A stretch of 64,000 bases of DNA from Kiritimatiellia bacterium (GCA_017514235.1 JAFWKK010000012.1:1-64000); one strand, 5' to 3'. Positions 1 through 7,553 are shown, counted from the first letter of the stretch. Numbers and translations are program-made. The notes: generated by a model from the sequence alone, not told the origin.

Positions 1-89
1 AGGTAATCTGCACAGTCTTGATCGGTTGAGAACCAATCAAGGAACTCCTCAAAGTTCTTCGGATATGGATGTTCGGTAGTCGCTTTCAT
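1..89 (-). CDS. IS1595-family transposase, N-terminal fragment (cut by window edge)
   Basis: Reading leftward from an ATG at 89, the 29 visible codons begin MKATTEHPYPKNFEEFLDWF and continue to an Asp-Cys-Ala-Asp-Tyr-Leu stretch. This is how IS1595-family transposases usually begin: a short lead, then a conserved Trp-Phe-x-Thr-(Asp/Glu) and a Cys of the N-terminal zinc ribbon just before the edge. The rest, including the DDE-type catalytic domain, lies outside the window. A good sigma-70 promoter (TTGACG, 17-bp spacer, TACCAT) sits only 7 nt before the ATG. The family call rests on a short stretch and could shift to a related insertion-sequence family. Confidence 0.6.
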   Translation of the reverse strand, partial: MKATTEHPYPKNFEEFLDWFSTDQDCADY

Positions 90-96
90 GCCTGAA

Positions 97-125
97 ATGG
101 TATCACAATCTGCAAGGCCCGTCAA
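97..125 (-). promoter_or_regulatory. Promoter of the IS1595-like transposase
   Basis: On the minus strand TTGACG (125-120) is followed after 17 bp by TACCAT (102-97), preceded by TG-A (an extended -10). The -10 ends 7 nt before the ATG at 89, so transcription should begin at or next to the start codon. Confidence 0.5.
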
Positions 126-141
126 TCAGCCACCCAGTAAA

Positions 142-897
142 TTAAATTTCCAAAAAACTTGAAAAATGGTTAGGCAACAATTTCAGTAGGCAAGCAGAAT
201 CTCCGACATCAAAGAAATCACGTGTCATAGCCAATTGATCTATAACACGCACGAGATTTCTGGGAGCCGACGGTCCCTTTCCCCCTGCACCACGACGCAG
301 AATGCCCTTCTTTTTGTCAAAATAGAGCTCATTGACAACAGCCAAATACGCAGGGTTGTGAACAACATCATACCTTGATGTAATCTGTTCTGTTATATCC
401 GGCAGGGTGTTTATCTTATGGGTCAGAACTGCTCTGCAAATATCAGGCATTTCTCGATAATAGAAATATAAATAATACGGTCCTGCCAGAAAATGTCTGT
501 ATTGCCTCTGATAGTTGTCAGGTACATAAATTAACTTGGCTTGCTCTCCTAAGCAAACCTTCCCGCCCTTTGTCTTCACCGACTGCGGCAAATACACCAT
601 CACGAGCCAAGTCCAGAAGCCGACGTCTTCGCGGTAGGCCTGCGGGTTGTGGTCGTGGATGAGCGAGTCGAAGTATTCGCAGAAGGCGAAGGTCGTGTCG
701 AAGGTGCGCGTCTCGTCGAGGTCGAGGTCCGCGAGCGCGGGGATTACGTCGGAGTAGGCGGGCGAGGAAAGCAGCGTCGCGCGGGTGAACGGCTGGCCGT
801 CCAGCGTCACGTTCTCCACGTCGTTCGACTCCTTGACCGCCGCGAGGAACGCGCGCGTCTTCGCGACGCCGGCATCTGTAAAGCGACGCAGCTTCAT
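142..897 (-). CDS. Hypothetical protein, last gene of the ATPase cassette (DUF6339-like shape)
   Basis: A 251-residue protein with no signal peptide or membrane segment. The C-terminal part has a Gly-Ala-Gly-Gly-Lys-Gly-Pro-Ser loop (about 203-210) followed by a conserved-looking helix (about 213-230) and ends in Leu-Leu-Pro-Asn-His-Phe. From memory this resembles short DUF6339-type proteins of defence-like operons; I cannot confirm it and no function is known. Its ATG overlaps the stop of the ORF6N gene by 4 nt (ATGA), so it is the fourth gene of the leftward operon. The DNA is mosaic: the first 100 codons (about 600-897) are GC-rich like the ATPase gene, the rest (142-600) is clearly AT-richer. 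That suggests recombination within the gene or loss and replacement of its 3' part next to the insertion sequence. Confidence 0.6.
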   Translation of the reverse strand: MKLRRFTDAGVAKTRAFLAAVKESNDVENVTLDGQPFTRATLLSSPAYSDVIPALADLDLDETRTFDTTFAFCEYFDSLIHDHNPQAYREDVGFWTWLVMVYLPQSVKTKGGKVCLGEQAKLIYVPDNYQRQYRHFLAGPYYLYFYYREMPDICRAVLTHKINTLPDITEQITSRYDVVHNPAYLAVVNELYFDKKKGILRRGAGGKGPSAPRNLVRVIDQLAMTRDFFDVGDSACLLKLLPNHFSSFLEI

Positions 898-1877
898 TTG
901 GCATACTCCTTCCGCGCCGATGTCGCATTGCGCAGATTGGCAAGAAGTCCCGGTATCACGGAATCACCCATCTTCGAAATACCAAACGTGAGCCTTCCGG
1001 CATCCTTCAACGATGCACCAATTGCATAAATTTCAACATTGTCGATGATGATGAATCGATCATGGCAAATTCCGCATATCGACTTCGTGAACTTGCCGCA
1101 TTGCTTGCCGAACGCTTCGAAATCGCTCTCCTCAAGTTCTCCGTTAGAATGCGTGATAAGCTCGACTTTCACGCCGCGCCCGCGTTTCGCAAGGATGTCG
1201 AGCGTCGCTACGCCAGGATAGGCGTCTACCACGACAAGCTCTTTCTTTGCGCGGCGGATGATTTTGACAAGCAGAGACTTCGCATCCCAAAACCTGTTCT
1301 GGTAGAATATCTGGCAGTTTGGGACTTCGCCTTCTCCCATCTTCCTGAAAATCTCGTCAAACCGCGCCTCGTTGCGAGACTGGTCGGTTATCTGACGGCG
1401 TTCGACGGTCTCCAGCCTCGTCAACATGGGCACCATCATCGAAAGCGATCTTCTCATGTTAACAAAGGCATTCATTATCCGTATGCTTACGGCCACTGCC
1501 ACATCGCTTTTCAGCACTCCGGACAACATGGCTATGCCCTGTTCGGTAAATGCATAAGGCAACTTGTGATATCCGCCACGCGTTTCCTGCCCAGCATTTC
1601 GTTTTGATGTAACAATTTGTGATATCAAAACTTCGTTTTCTTCTTTTGACAATTGAAAGCGGAACCCTTCAGGGAAGCGATTGGCATTACGTTTGACAGC
1701 TTGATTAAACACGGAGGTTGTAACTTGATAAGCCGCAGCCAAATCTCTGTCGAGCATGACCTGAACGCCTCGAATCGTGTATATAACGGAACGAATGTCG
1801 AATTGATCGTCATTTATGATCACGTTGTCGCCCATGAGATCAACATCCTTCTTGATCATAGCGTTACCCTTCTTCAT
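894..1877 (-). CDS. ORF6N-domain protein with PLD-like C-terminal region
   Basis: A 327-residue protein starting at MKKGNAMIKK. This start is preferred over longer in-frame ones because its ATG forms an ATGA overlap with the stop of the upstream gene at 1874. Residues about 27-120 are an ORF6N domain (putative DNA-binding domain of phage and accessory proteins): Ile-Arg-Gly-Val-Gln-Val-Met-Leu-Asp-Arg-Asp-Leu-Ala, then a Phe-Pro-x-x-Phe-Arg-Phe-Gln-Leu segment and Ala-Phe-Thr-Glu-Gln-Gly-Ile-Ala-Met-Leu. A coiled stretch follows. The C-terminal half has HDRFIIID, matching the H-x-(K/R)-x4-D pattern of phospholipase-D-like proteins, then GASLKDAG. The architecture is known in accessory ORF6N proteins. 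The gene is AT-richer than the genes before it and looks inserted into the operon. Role in DNA binding or nucleic-acid cleavage is inferred only. Confidence 0.75.
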   Translation of the reverse strand: MKKGNAMIKKDVDLMGDNVIINDDQFDIRSVIYTIRGVQVMLDRDLAAAYQVTTSVFNQAVKRNANRFPEGFRFQLSKEENEVLISQIVTSKRNAGQETRGGYHKLPYAFTEQGIAMLSGVLKSDVAVAVSIRIMNAFVNMRRSLSMMVPMLTRLETVERRQITDQSRNEARFDEIFRKMGEGEVPNCQIFYQNRFWDAKSLLVKIIRRAKKELVVVDAYPGVATLDILAKRGRGVKVELITHSNGELEESDFEAFGKQCGKFTKSICGICHDRFIIIDNVEIYAIGASLKDAGRLTFGISKMGDSVIPGLLANLRNATSARKEYAK

Positions 1878-2629
1878 TCCGCATCGTCCTTCCACTGGTT
1901 CGCGATTTCGGCAAGGCCCTTGCCGCGCACGAACGCCTGGACCGCAGAGTCGATCCACTTCCTGATGGCGTCCTTGTCGTCATCGCGGTCGTCGCCGCCT
2001 GCAAGCTGCGGGAACTCCTCCGCGCCCAGCGCGCGGGCGAAGAGCTTCCAGTCTTCCGTCCATTCGCCCAGCTCGTCGGCGTCGTTTTCGATGAACGCGT
2101 ATGTCAGGATTTCGCGTATGACCGCCGGGAAGACAAGCGCGAGGAAGTAGTTCATCTGCACGACCTGCTTTTCCAGCGACGCGTTTATCGCGAGGTTCGG
2201 CCCGTCGTCCGTATAGACGATCTCCCAGACGTTCTCGTTCTCCTTCGGCAGGCGCATGAGCGGCAGGATGCAGTCCGCCGCGCCGCCCTCGTCGTTCTCC
2301 GCGCGAAACGACTTGCTCATTCCGAGGATCGTCTTGTCGGCATTGGCCGCGACGACCTTCGTCCGGAAGCGGATGCCCATCAGGTCGTCCCCGAACGCGG
2401 CCAGCGACGTGTCGCGCGGCGCGGCGATTGCGCCGACGGTGCCGAAGTCGAAGCGGAGCAGCTGGTTCTTGCGGTAGGCCTCGACGTACAGCTTGGCCGT
2501 CGGGTCGAAATCATATTGCGCCAGGTCGAACGCCGCGGAGAACGCGCTGCCGCCGATGGAGGACACGACGACGCGCAGCGAGGACTTCGCGATCTCCTTG
2601 CGCTTCGTGTAGTTAAAGCTCCGCGCCAT
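1874..2629 (-). CDS. Hypothetical protein of the ATPase cassette
   Basis: A 251-residue soluble protein beginning MARSFNYTKRKEI and rich in Asp/Glu near its C-terminus. I do not recognise a domain. Its ATG lies 17 nt inside the end of the ATPase gene, and its stop overlaps the ORF6N gene by 4 nt, so it should be translationally coupled to both and probably works with the ATPase. A hydrophobic stretch around residues 145-160 looks like a buried helix rather than a membrane segment. Base composition matches the ATPase gene, so the two probably travelled together. Likely a partner or adaptor of the GHKL ATPase, by position only. Confidence 0.55.
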   Translation of the reverse strand: MARSFNYTKRKEIAKSSLRVVVSSIGGSAFSAAFDLAQYDFDPTAKLYVEAYRKNQLLRFDFGTVGAIAAPRDTSLAAFGDDLMGIRFRTKVVAANADKTILGMSKSFRAENDEGGAADCILPLMRLPKENENVWEIVYTDDGPNLAINASLEKQVVQMNYFLALVFPAVIREILTYAFIENDADELGEWTEDWKLFARALGAEEFPQLAGGDDRDDDKDAIRKWIDSAVQAFVRGKGLAEIANQWKDDAE

Positions 2630-4619
2630 CGGCCTCCTCCTTCAGTTCCTCGGAATGGGGGATGACCCTGAGGTCCCTGTTGGCGTCAAAGCCGCGCACC
2701 GTCAGCTTGAAGTCCTTTGTCGCCTCCGTCACCCTGACGCGCAGCCTGTTTGCGGCGGGGAATTCCACAGGGAGCTCCACGGGCTCCCAGGACACGGAAA
2801 GCGATCCTTTCTTCTTGAACGAAAAGTCGTTCTCGTCGAACTTCACCTTGCCGCTCAGCGTCTCGTAGAAGAACGAGACCTTGAGGTCGAACGGCTTGAA
2901 GTTCTTTATGTTCGCCTTGATGGCTATGCCCGAGTCGTCTCCGTCCTTCACCGGGTAGATCGTGTAGGGCTTCGGCTTGGATTCCATCTCCTCGAAGTTC
3001 GGCGGCTGGTCCTTCTCGTTGGCCCCGCCGCTTTCCTGCGAGTCCTTCGCGCCGCCCTGTCCAAAGCCTTTCCCCGCGCCCTTGCCCTTGCGCAAGGTCG
3101 CGAGGCTCTTTGCGCGCGAGACGAAGAAGATGTTCTTCAGCGTCGAGCGGTCGAGCGCCTTCTCCGTCTCGTCGATGCGGTCCACGAGGCGGCGGACCGC
3201 CTTGACGACGAAGTCGATGTGTTCGCCGGGATACTTGTAGATTTCCTTGAACTCCCCGGTGTTGACGCGCCACTCGCTATGGCTTGGCGGTTCGGCCTGG
3301 TTGAGCATGTCGGAGACGGCTCCGTCGATCAGCACGACGGAGACGAAGTTGGCCACGGGGTGGGGCCGCACGCGGTTGATGTAGAGTCCGGCGCGATAGA
3401 ACCAAGGGCGGGCGACCGTTCCGGCGGAACGGCGGATGACGACCTTGAACTCTCCGAGCTTGTCCCGTTTCGCCTTCTTCTCCGCGACGCGCATCGGCAC
3501 CACGATCGTGACAGGCTTGCCTGTTTCGCCGTCCGCCTCGGTTTTGTCCAGTTCCTCGCGAATCGCGGCGAGGGTGGATTCCTCGAACACCTTGTCCTGC
3601 CATGCCGGGCATTCGCCCGGGTAGAGATTCAGAGGGAACGTGAGGGGTGACGTCATGCCCTCGCAGATCATCTGGAACGCCTGAAGAAGCTTCTTGGATT
3701 CCGGGTCCTGGACGGACAGGTCGGCGAGGAAGCGCTCGATGTTCTCAAGATGCGCGCTATCGTATACGACCTTGTCGCCGTCGCCATTCTCCAGCTCGAC
3801 CTGCAACTCGCCGCGCACGAACGAGACCATGTAGTTTTCTACGAGCACGCGCTGGATTTCGTTCCAGTCCAAGTCCTTCACGTATGGGACGACAACGGAG
3901 AGTCCCGGCTCGGTCGTGCGGCTCAGGTTGAATGCCTGCTTGAATTCCGCAATCGCCGACAAATCCGTCTCAGGCCTTGCATCGCCGGATGACAGCAAAC
4001 CCCACCAGCCGTCCGGCGTATAGCGGGTGTTGTCAACGGTGTGAAACGAAAGCAGGGCTTTCCCGCACAGGATTTCGCGTGGTTCGTCGAATTCGCGAAT
4101 CGAGTAGGCGAAGAACGAGCGCAGCTTGCTGGCAATCGGGAACACCACTTTGCCGATACCCCATCTGCCGCGGGTCCCGTCGCCTTTCTCCGACTGGTTT
4201 TCGCTCCAGAAGAAGCGGTAATACGGGGGCTTTTTCTTGATGTTTGTATAGTCCCAGTCGATGTGTCCGGTAAGACCGGTCGTATTGAAGTCCTCTATCG
4301 CGACAAACGGGCAGTCGCCGTCGGGAAGGTCGCCGATCTTGCAGTCCTCGGCCACGTAGTGTTCGGCTGCTCCGGCAAGATACTTGGCGTAGGCGGCCTT
4401 GTTGAGCGGTTTCGCCTTGCCGGAGTAATAAATGCGCACGAGGGCGGGGCTCGACTGGGACACGAGGCTTTCGCACTTCGCGTGGGCGTCAAGGGAGTTC
4501 TGGATGGCCTCGCGGACGAGGGATTCTTCGGTGGAGCGGTTCGAGGTGAAATACTCGTCCCAGCCGGGGTCGCGCTCGACCTCGACTTTGCTCTTCTTCC
4601 TGAAGAACCACTCCGCCAT
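2613..4619 (-). CDS. GHKL (HSP90/MutL-like) ATPase, probable defence-operon protein
   Basis: A 668-residue protein with the Bergerat ATP-binding fold at the N-terminus. The N box is REAIQNSLDA (about 36-45), where Asn should hold Mg-ATP; the G1 box is EDFNTTGL after residue 100; the glycine lid is GRWGIGK (about 150-157). The central part contains a MutL-like transducer-type region. A low-complexity Gly/Lys/Gln stretch (about 518-540) links to a C-terminal beta-rich domain. No histidine-kinase H box or MutL endonuclease motif is visible. Stand-alone GHKL ATPases followed by small unknown proteins are frequent in anti-phage islands, and an insertion sequence and ORF6N gene are next door; a defence role is therefore inferred. 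First gene of a four-gene overlapping operon. Confidence 0.75.
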   Translation of the reverse strand: MAEWFFRKKSKVEVERDPGWDEYFTSNRSTEESLVREAIQNSLDAHAKCESLVSQSSPALVRIYYSGKAKPLNKAAYAKYLAGAAEHYVAEDCKIGDLPDGDCPFVAIEDFNTTGLTGHIDWDYTNIKKKPPYYRFFWSENQSEKGDGTRGRWGIGKVVFPIASKLRSFFAYSIREFDEPREILCGKALLSFHTVDNTRYTPDGWWGLLSSGDARPETDLSAIAEFKQAFNLSRTTEPGLSVVVPYVKDLDWNEIQRVLVENYMVSFVRGELQVELENGDGDKVVYDSAHLENIERFLADLSVQDPESKKLLQAFQMICEGMTSPLTFPLNLYPGECPAWQDKVFEESTLAAIREELDKTEADGETGKPVTIVVPMRVAEKKAKRDKLGEFKVVIRRSAGTVARPWFYRAGLYINRVRPHPVANFVSVVLIDGAVSDMLNQAEPPSHSEWRVNTGEFKEIYKYPGEHIDFVVKAVRRLVDRIDETEKALDRSTLKNIFFVSRAKSLATLRKGKGAGKGFGQGGAKDSQESGGANEKDQPPNFEEMESKPKPYTIYPVKDGDDSGIAIKANIKNFKPFDLKVSFFYETLSGKVKFDENDFSFKKKGSLSVSWEPVELPVEFPAANRLRVRVTEATKDFKLTVRGFDANRDLRVIPHSEELKEEADGAEL

Positions 4620-4645
4620 CTATGTCTGCAGCCTGTCTCTCGTTT

Positions 4646-4907
4646 GCAAACAGAAAGGCGCGCCTCTCTGTTTTGGTTAGAGGGGCGCGCCTTGACACAT
4701 GCTCCTAAAGGCTTACGACGGCCTGCTCAAACACATGTCAAGACGACACCCCAAATTACAATAGGGTACCGTCTTGCAAACCATGCACGAGCTTCTTGAT
4801 GTCGTAATTTCAGGAGACCGGCTTGCAACCGATGGCCGATCCTGTCGGCCTCTCCGCGGCGGTTCTCGTCGCGAAGCTATGAGGTCAAAAGCGTTCCCGT
4901 TTTGACA
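4646..4907 (-). ncRNA. Candidate small RNA or structured leader (about 260 nt)
   Basis: The 397 bases between rtcB and the ATPase gene hold no convincing ORF. On the minus strand there is an extended -10 at 4922-4914, and the terminator at 4693-4655 closes the region. The sequence between is rich in small stems: GCCGA-loop-TCGGC, a CTTGACA/TGTCAAG pair about 40 nt apart, and GGC/GCC pairs. I could not match it to tmRNA, SRP RNA, RNase P RNA or a known riboswitch. It could be an independent small RNA, an attenuated leader of the ATPase cassette, or a decayed gene. Confidence 0.4.
4655..4693 (-). terminator. Strong intrinsic terminator upstream of the ATPase gene
   Basis: On the minus strand AAGGCGCGCC (4693-4684) pairs perfectly with GGCGCGCCTT (4664-4655), extended by CTCT/AGAG, with a 9-nt A-rich loop, and is followed by TTTCTGTTT. 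It lies 35 nt before the ATPase start, so it ends an upstream transcript or acts as an attenuator for the cassette. Confidence 0.6.
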
Positions 4908-4913
4908 ATGGGT

Positions 4914-4922
4914 ATTTTATCA
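4914..4922 (-). promoter_or_regulatory. Extended -10 promoter of the leader RNA
   Basis: Minus strand TGATAAAAT (TG-A plus TAAAAT) with a predicted start near 4907. No good -35 hexamer is visible 17 bp upstream, which is common for extended -10 promoters. It lies just downstream of the rtcB terminator. Confidence 0.4.
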
Positions 4923-4942
4923 AAATCCCCTGGCATTATGTG

Positions 4943-4963
4943 AAAAATCTGCCGAGTACGGCA
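4943..4963 (-). terminator. Intrinsic terminator of the rtc operon
   Basis: Minus strand TGCCG-TACT-CGGCA (4963-4950) followed by GATTTTT. It lies about 55 nt after the rtcB stop and separates the rtc operon from the next transcript. Confidence 0.6.
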
Positions 4964-5016
4964 TTTAGCCCGATGGAATTTACCTACAACATAACCCTGT
5001 GCGAGTTCACGGGCGG

Positions 5017-6252
5017 TCAGCCCTTGAGGCTGGCAAGCGGAATGAGGCGAACAAGCGGCTCTACAAGGTCGCGCTCGGACGCGATCACGTCCTCGATGTC
5101 CTTGTACGCCTGGGGCGCCTCGGAGAGATCAAGCCGCCCCTTCGCCTTGCCGAAGCCGCGGTACTTGTGCCACCGTTCGCACACGATGCCGTCCATCGCC
5201 TTGTCGCACTCTTCCACAGTGAGCGTGGTCGAGGCGGCGACGCGGCTCATGCGTCGGCCCGCGCCGTGCGAGCAGCTCGTGAACGAGTCGGGATTGCCGA
5301 GCCCGCGCACGACGTAGCTCGCCGTGCCCATCGAACCGGGAATGATCCCGATCTCGTCGAGCTTCGCCGACGTCGCGCCCTTGCGGTGCACGAACACCTT
5401 CCTCCCGAAGTGCTCCTCGCACGCCGCGTAGTTGTGGTGGATGTCGATCGTGCGGACGAAGTCCGCCTCCGGGACGAACTCCGCAACGGTCTCCTTCATC
5501 GCCTCCATCATGCGGCGGCGGTTCTCCTTCGCGTAGCGGAGCGCGAAGAGCATGTCAGTGAAGTAGTTTTGCCCGTCCTCCTCCGCCATCGGCAGGAACG
5601 CGAGGTCCGGATCGGCGAGCGGCACGCGGAAGTGCGTGCACAGGCGGTTCGCGATGCGGTGATAGTGCTCCTCGATTCGCTTGCCGAGGTTGCGCGAGCC
5701 GGAGTGGATCATGAGCCACACCTTCGCGCCTCCGGCGGGATCGCCCGAGCCGTCGAGCGAAGTCGTCTTCTGCAGCTCTATGAAGTGGTTGCCTCCGCCG
5801 AGCGTCCCGAGGTTCATGCGATCCAGTTTTGACGGCCAGAGGCTCGATCGCATGCCGTTGTTCGCCGCGTACTCCTCGAATCCCTCCCAGTCCTGCGCCG
5901 CCTTGTGCGATTCGCCCTCTCCGACGGGAATGCGCTCCTTCAGCCGCTCCTGGAACGCGCGGCGGAACGACATGTCCGCAAAGCGCTCCGCCGGGATGTC
6001 CGTCTCTGTCGCGATCATGCCGCAGCCGATGTCGACCCCGACGGCAGCCGGGATGACGGCGCCATCGGCCGCGATGACTCCGCCGATGGGCATGCCGTAG
6101 CCCTGATGCGCGTCAGGCATGAGCGCGACATGGTGGAAGAGCGCCGGGTGCCGCGCAAGGTTCGCGGCCTGCTTAACCGCGCCATCCTCGCAGTTCTCGC
6201 ACCAGCTCTTCACGGGCATCGCCCACCCGTCCTCGATCTTCGCCCACTTCAT
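5017..6252 (-). CDS. rtcB: RNA-splicing ligase RtcB
   Basis: A 411-residue GTP- and Mn-dependent RNA ligase that joins 2',3'-cyclic-phosphate or 3'-phosphate ends to 5'-OH ends, in tRNA or stress-damaged RNA repair. It aligns with E. coli RtcB nearly end to end, including the final Lys-Gly. Visible motifs: MPDAHQG (45-51), GVDIGCGM (72-79, metal-binding Cys77), GGGNHFIE (152-159), HSGSR (183-187), IHHNY (271-275), GSMGTASYVVRGLGN (306-320) and SCSHGAGR (326-333), whose His329 is the expected guanylation site. No archease gene is nearby. SD AAGGAAG precedes the ATG. It is the last gene of a sigma-54-driven operon, 35 nt after rtcA, so it should be made under RtcR control. Confidence 0.97.
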   Translation of the reverse strand: MKWAKIEDGWAMPVKSWCENCEDGAVKQAANLARHPALFHHVALMPDAHQGYGMPIGGVIAADGAVIPAAVGVDIGCGMIATETDIPAERFADMSFRRAFQERLKERIPVGEGESHKAAQDWEGFEEYAANNGMRSSLWPSKLDRMNLGTLGGGNHFIELQKTTSLDGSGDPAGGAKVWLMIHSGSRNLGKRIEEHYHRIANRLCTHFRVPLADPDLAFLPMAEEDGQNYFTDMLFALRYAKENRRRMMEAMKETVAEFVPEADFVRTIDIHHNYAACEEHFGRKVFVHRKGATSAKLDEIGIIPGSMGTASYVVRGLGNPDSFTSCSHGAGRRMSRVAASTTLTVEECDKAMDGIVCERWHKYRGFGKAKGRLDLSEAPQAYKDIEDVIASERDLVEPLVRLIPLASLKG

Positions 6253-6287
6253 TTTCTTCTTCCTTTCTTGCCAGTTTCACATCCCAC

Positions 6288-7313
6288 TCATGCATGCAAT
6301 CCGAACATCGATATAACGTCGCGGTTAGTCGTGTAGTGCAACGTCTCCTTCTTGACGGCGAGAGTCCAGTTGTCATGCCATTCGAACCCGGGGTTATACC
6401 TCGAATAACCTCCTACGAACATCTCCAGCGGCACAAGCAACTGGTCGGCGAGATGCTTCTCGCACGCCTTGTCGGACTTCACGAACTCGCGAACCTGCTT
6501 GACGACTTCGTGCGCGACCGCCTTGCGCGACTTCTCATAGGTGCCGACGGACGAGAAGACGACCGACGTGCGCTCGTAGTCGAGCTGCGCATAGCAGTAG
6601 TTGCCAGGTCCGAACGACTCCACGCGCCGCGTCTCGCATCGAAGGCCAAGGTCCGCAAGCTGCTTCGCGACGATGCCGACCTCCGCTTCCGCAATTGAAT
6701 CTGGAATCGCCGAGACGACACCGACGACCTTTCCGCCGCGATACGAGCCGAGGTCCGTGAGCGAGTAGTCCTTTGCTGTCTTCTCCTCGTCGAGCGGCCA
6801 CACTCCGAGCCTCGCGACGCCACCCGCCGCAGGATAGAATCCACACGTATCCAGCTCCGCCTCGACGCGCGCGCCAATCCGTCGAAGCTCGGGAAGGTAC
6901 GTTTCGGCGAAAAACTCCCAAATCGGCGCGAAAGGCACGTGCGTCCCGCCGGTGATCGTCACCGTCGAGGGCGCGTCAGCCTTCATCAGCACCGGCAGGA
7001 CCGTCTGTGCGACGAGCGTGACGCTGCCGGCCGTACCGACATCGAAGCGGTAGTCGCCGCCCCTGATTGCGCCCGGGACGAACTCCAGCTCGCCCGAGCC
7101 AACCTCGACGTCGGACGTTTTCGCGCCGCAAATCGCCGCGACGGCCTTCACGCACGTCAGGTGCTGGCGCTTCAGCCCCGGCTTCTCGCGTCCGGCGCGG
7201 ATCTTCTCGATCCAAACCGGATTCCCGGTGACCGCGCTCAGCGTCAGCGAGGTGCGGAGCACCTGGCCTCCGCCCTCGCCCTGCGCACCGTCTATCTCAA
7301 CGAAGTCTTTCAT
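6288..7313 (-). CDS. rtcA: RNA 3'-terminal phosphate cyclase RtcA
   Basis: A 341-residue enzyme that uses ATP to convert RNA 3'-phosphates to 2',3'-cyclic phosphates, making substrates for RtcB. Visible family features: GAQGEGGGQVLRTSL near the N-terminus, KPGLKRQHLTCV, GGDYRFDVGTAGSVTLVAQTVLP, and near the C-terminus LHYTTN, which places the adenylated catalytic His at about 326, as in the SCHLLTN region of E. coli RtcA. Length fits the family (338 in E. coli). The start is 19 nt after the stop of a 48-codon ORF, and its only SD-like sequence (AGGCGG) is inside a hairpin. Followed by rtcB after 35 nt. Confidence 0.96.
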   Translation of the reverse strand: MKDFVEIDGAQGEGGGQVLRTSLTLSAVTGNPVWIEKIRAGREKPGLKRQHLTCVKAVAAICGAKTSDVEVGSGELEFVPGAIRGGDYRFDVGTAGSVTLVAQTVLPVLMKADAPSTVTITGGTHVPFAPIWEFFAETYLPELRRIGARVEAELDTCGFYPAAGGVARLGVWPLDEEKTAKDYSLTDLGSYRGGKVVGVVSAIPDSIAEAEVGIVAKQLADLGLRCETRRVESFGPGNYCYAQLDYERTSVVFSSVGTYEKSRKAVAHEVVKQVREFVKSDKACEKHLADQLLVPLEMFVGGYSRYNPGFEWHDNWTLAVKKETLHYTTNRDVISMFGLHA

Positions 7314-7323
7314 TGCGCATCAA

Positions 7324-7340
7324 CCGCCTGCGTCAGGCGG
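7324..7340 (-). promoter_or_regulatory. Hairpin covering the small-ORF stop codon and the rtcA Shine-Dalgarno
   Basis: CCGCCTG and CAGGCGG form a 7-bp stem with a 3-nt loop. On the mRNA the TGA stop of the 48-codon ORF lies in the stem, and the AGGCGG that would serve rtcA is in its 3' arm. Ribosomes finishing the small ORF would open it, suggesting translational coupling. Confidence 0.5.
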
Positions 7341-7479
7341 ACTTTCGTTCTCGTTTGCGTTTCCTGCGCTCGATCTCGGCCTTGGCCAGCTTGCCGTATT
7401 CGCCGTCGGCGGCGGCCGCCTTGTCGAGCTCCTTTGTGTTCATCTTGCGCAGATGTCCCTTTATCCCGCATGCGTTCAT
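7333..7479 (-). CDS. 48-residue basic protein, first ORF of the rtc operon
   Basis: Begins MNACGIKGHLRKMNT and ends in a highly basic helix (Glu-Ile-Glu-Arg-Arg-Lys-Arg-Lys-Arg-Glu-Arg-Lys). I do not recognise the family. The start is well supported: GAAAGGAG lies 7 nt before the ATG, and the predicted sigma-54 start (about 7527) gives a 48-nt leader. Longer in-frame starts lie upstream of that transcription start. It is co-transcribed with rtcA and rtcB and sits first, so RtcR should induce it strongly. Its charge suggests RNA or ribosome binding; that is inference. It may instead act as a leader peptide controlling rtcA translation. Confidence 0.65.
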   Translation of the reverse strand: MNACGIKGHLRKMNTKELDKAAAADGEYGKLAKAEIERRKRKRERKSA

Positions 7480-7537
7480 TCGATTTCTCCTTTCGTTGGT
7501 GTTTTCGCGTTGTACCGTTGGCGACGACAATAGCATT

Positions 7538-7553
7538 AGCACAAGCCGTGCCA
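7538..7553 (-). promoter_or_regulatory. Sigma-54 promoter of the small ORF-rtcA-rtcB operon
   Basis: Minus strand TGGCACGGCTTGTGCT matches the sigma-54 consensus TGGCACG-N4-TTGC(A/T) with the -24 GG and -12 GC exactly 12 bp apart. It faces the operon, 48 nt of leader from the predicted start, and the divergent gene encodes RtcR, the expected sigma-54 activator. Confidence 0.85.

Noticed and set aside
1878-1958. Longer start for the ORF6N protein
   Set aside because: The extra 27 residues read out of frame through the preceding gene, while the ATG at 1877 forms an ATGA overlap.
4620-5016. Known structural RNA (tmRNA, RNase P, SRP, tRNA)
   Set aside because: No conserved motif of these RNAs is visible; only a promoter, stems and terminators.
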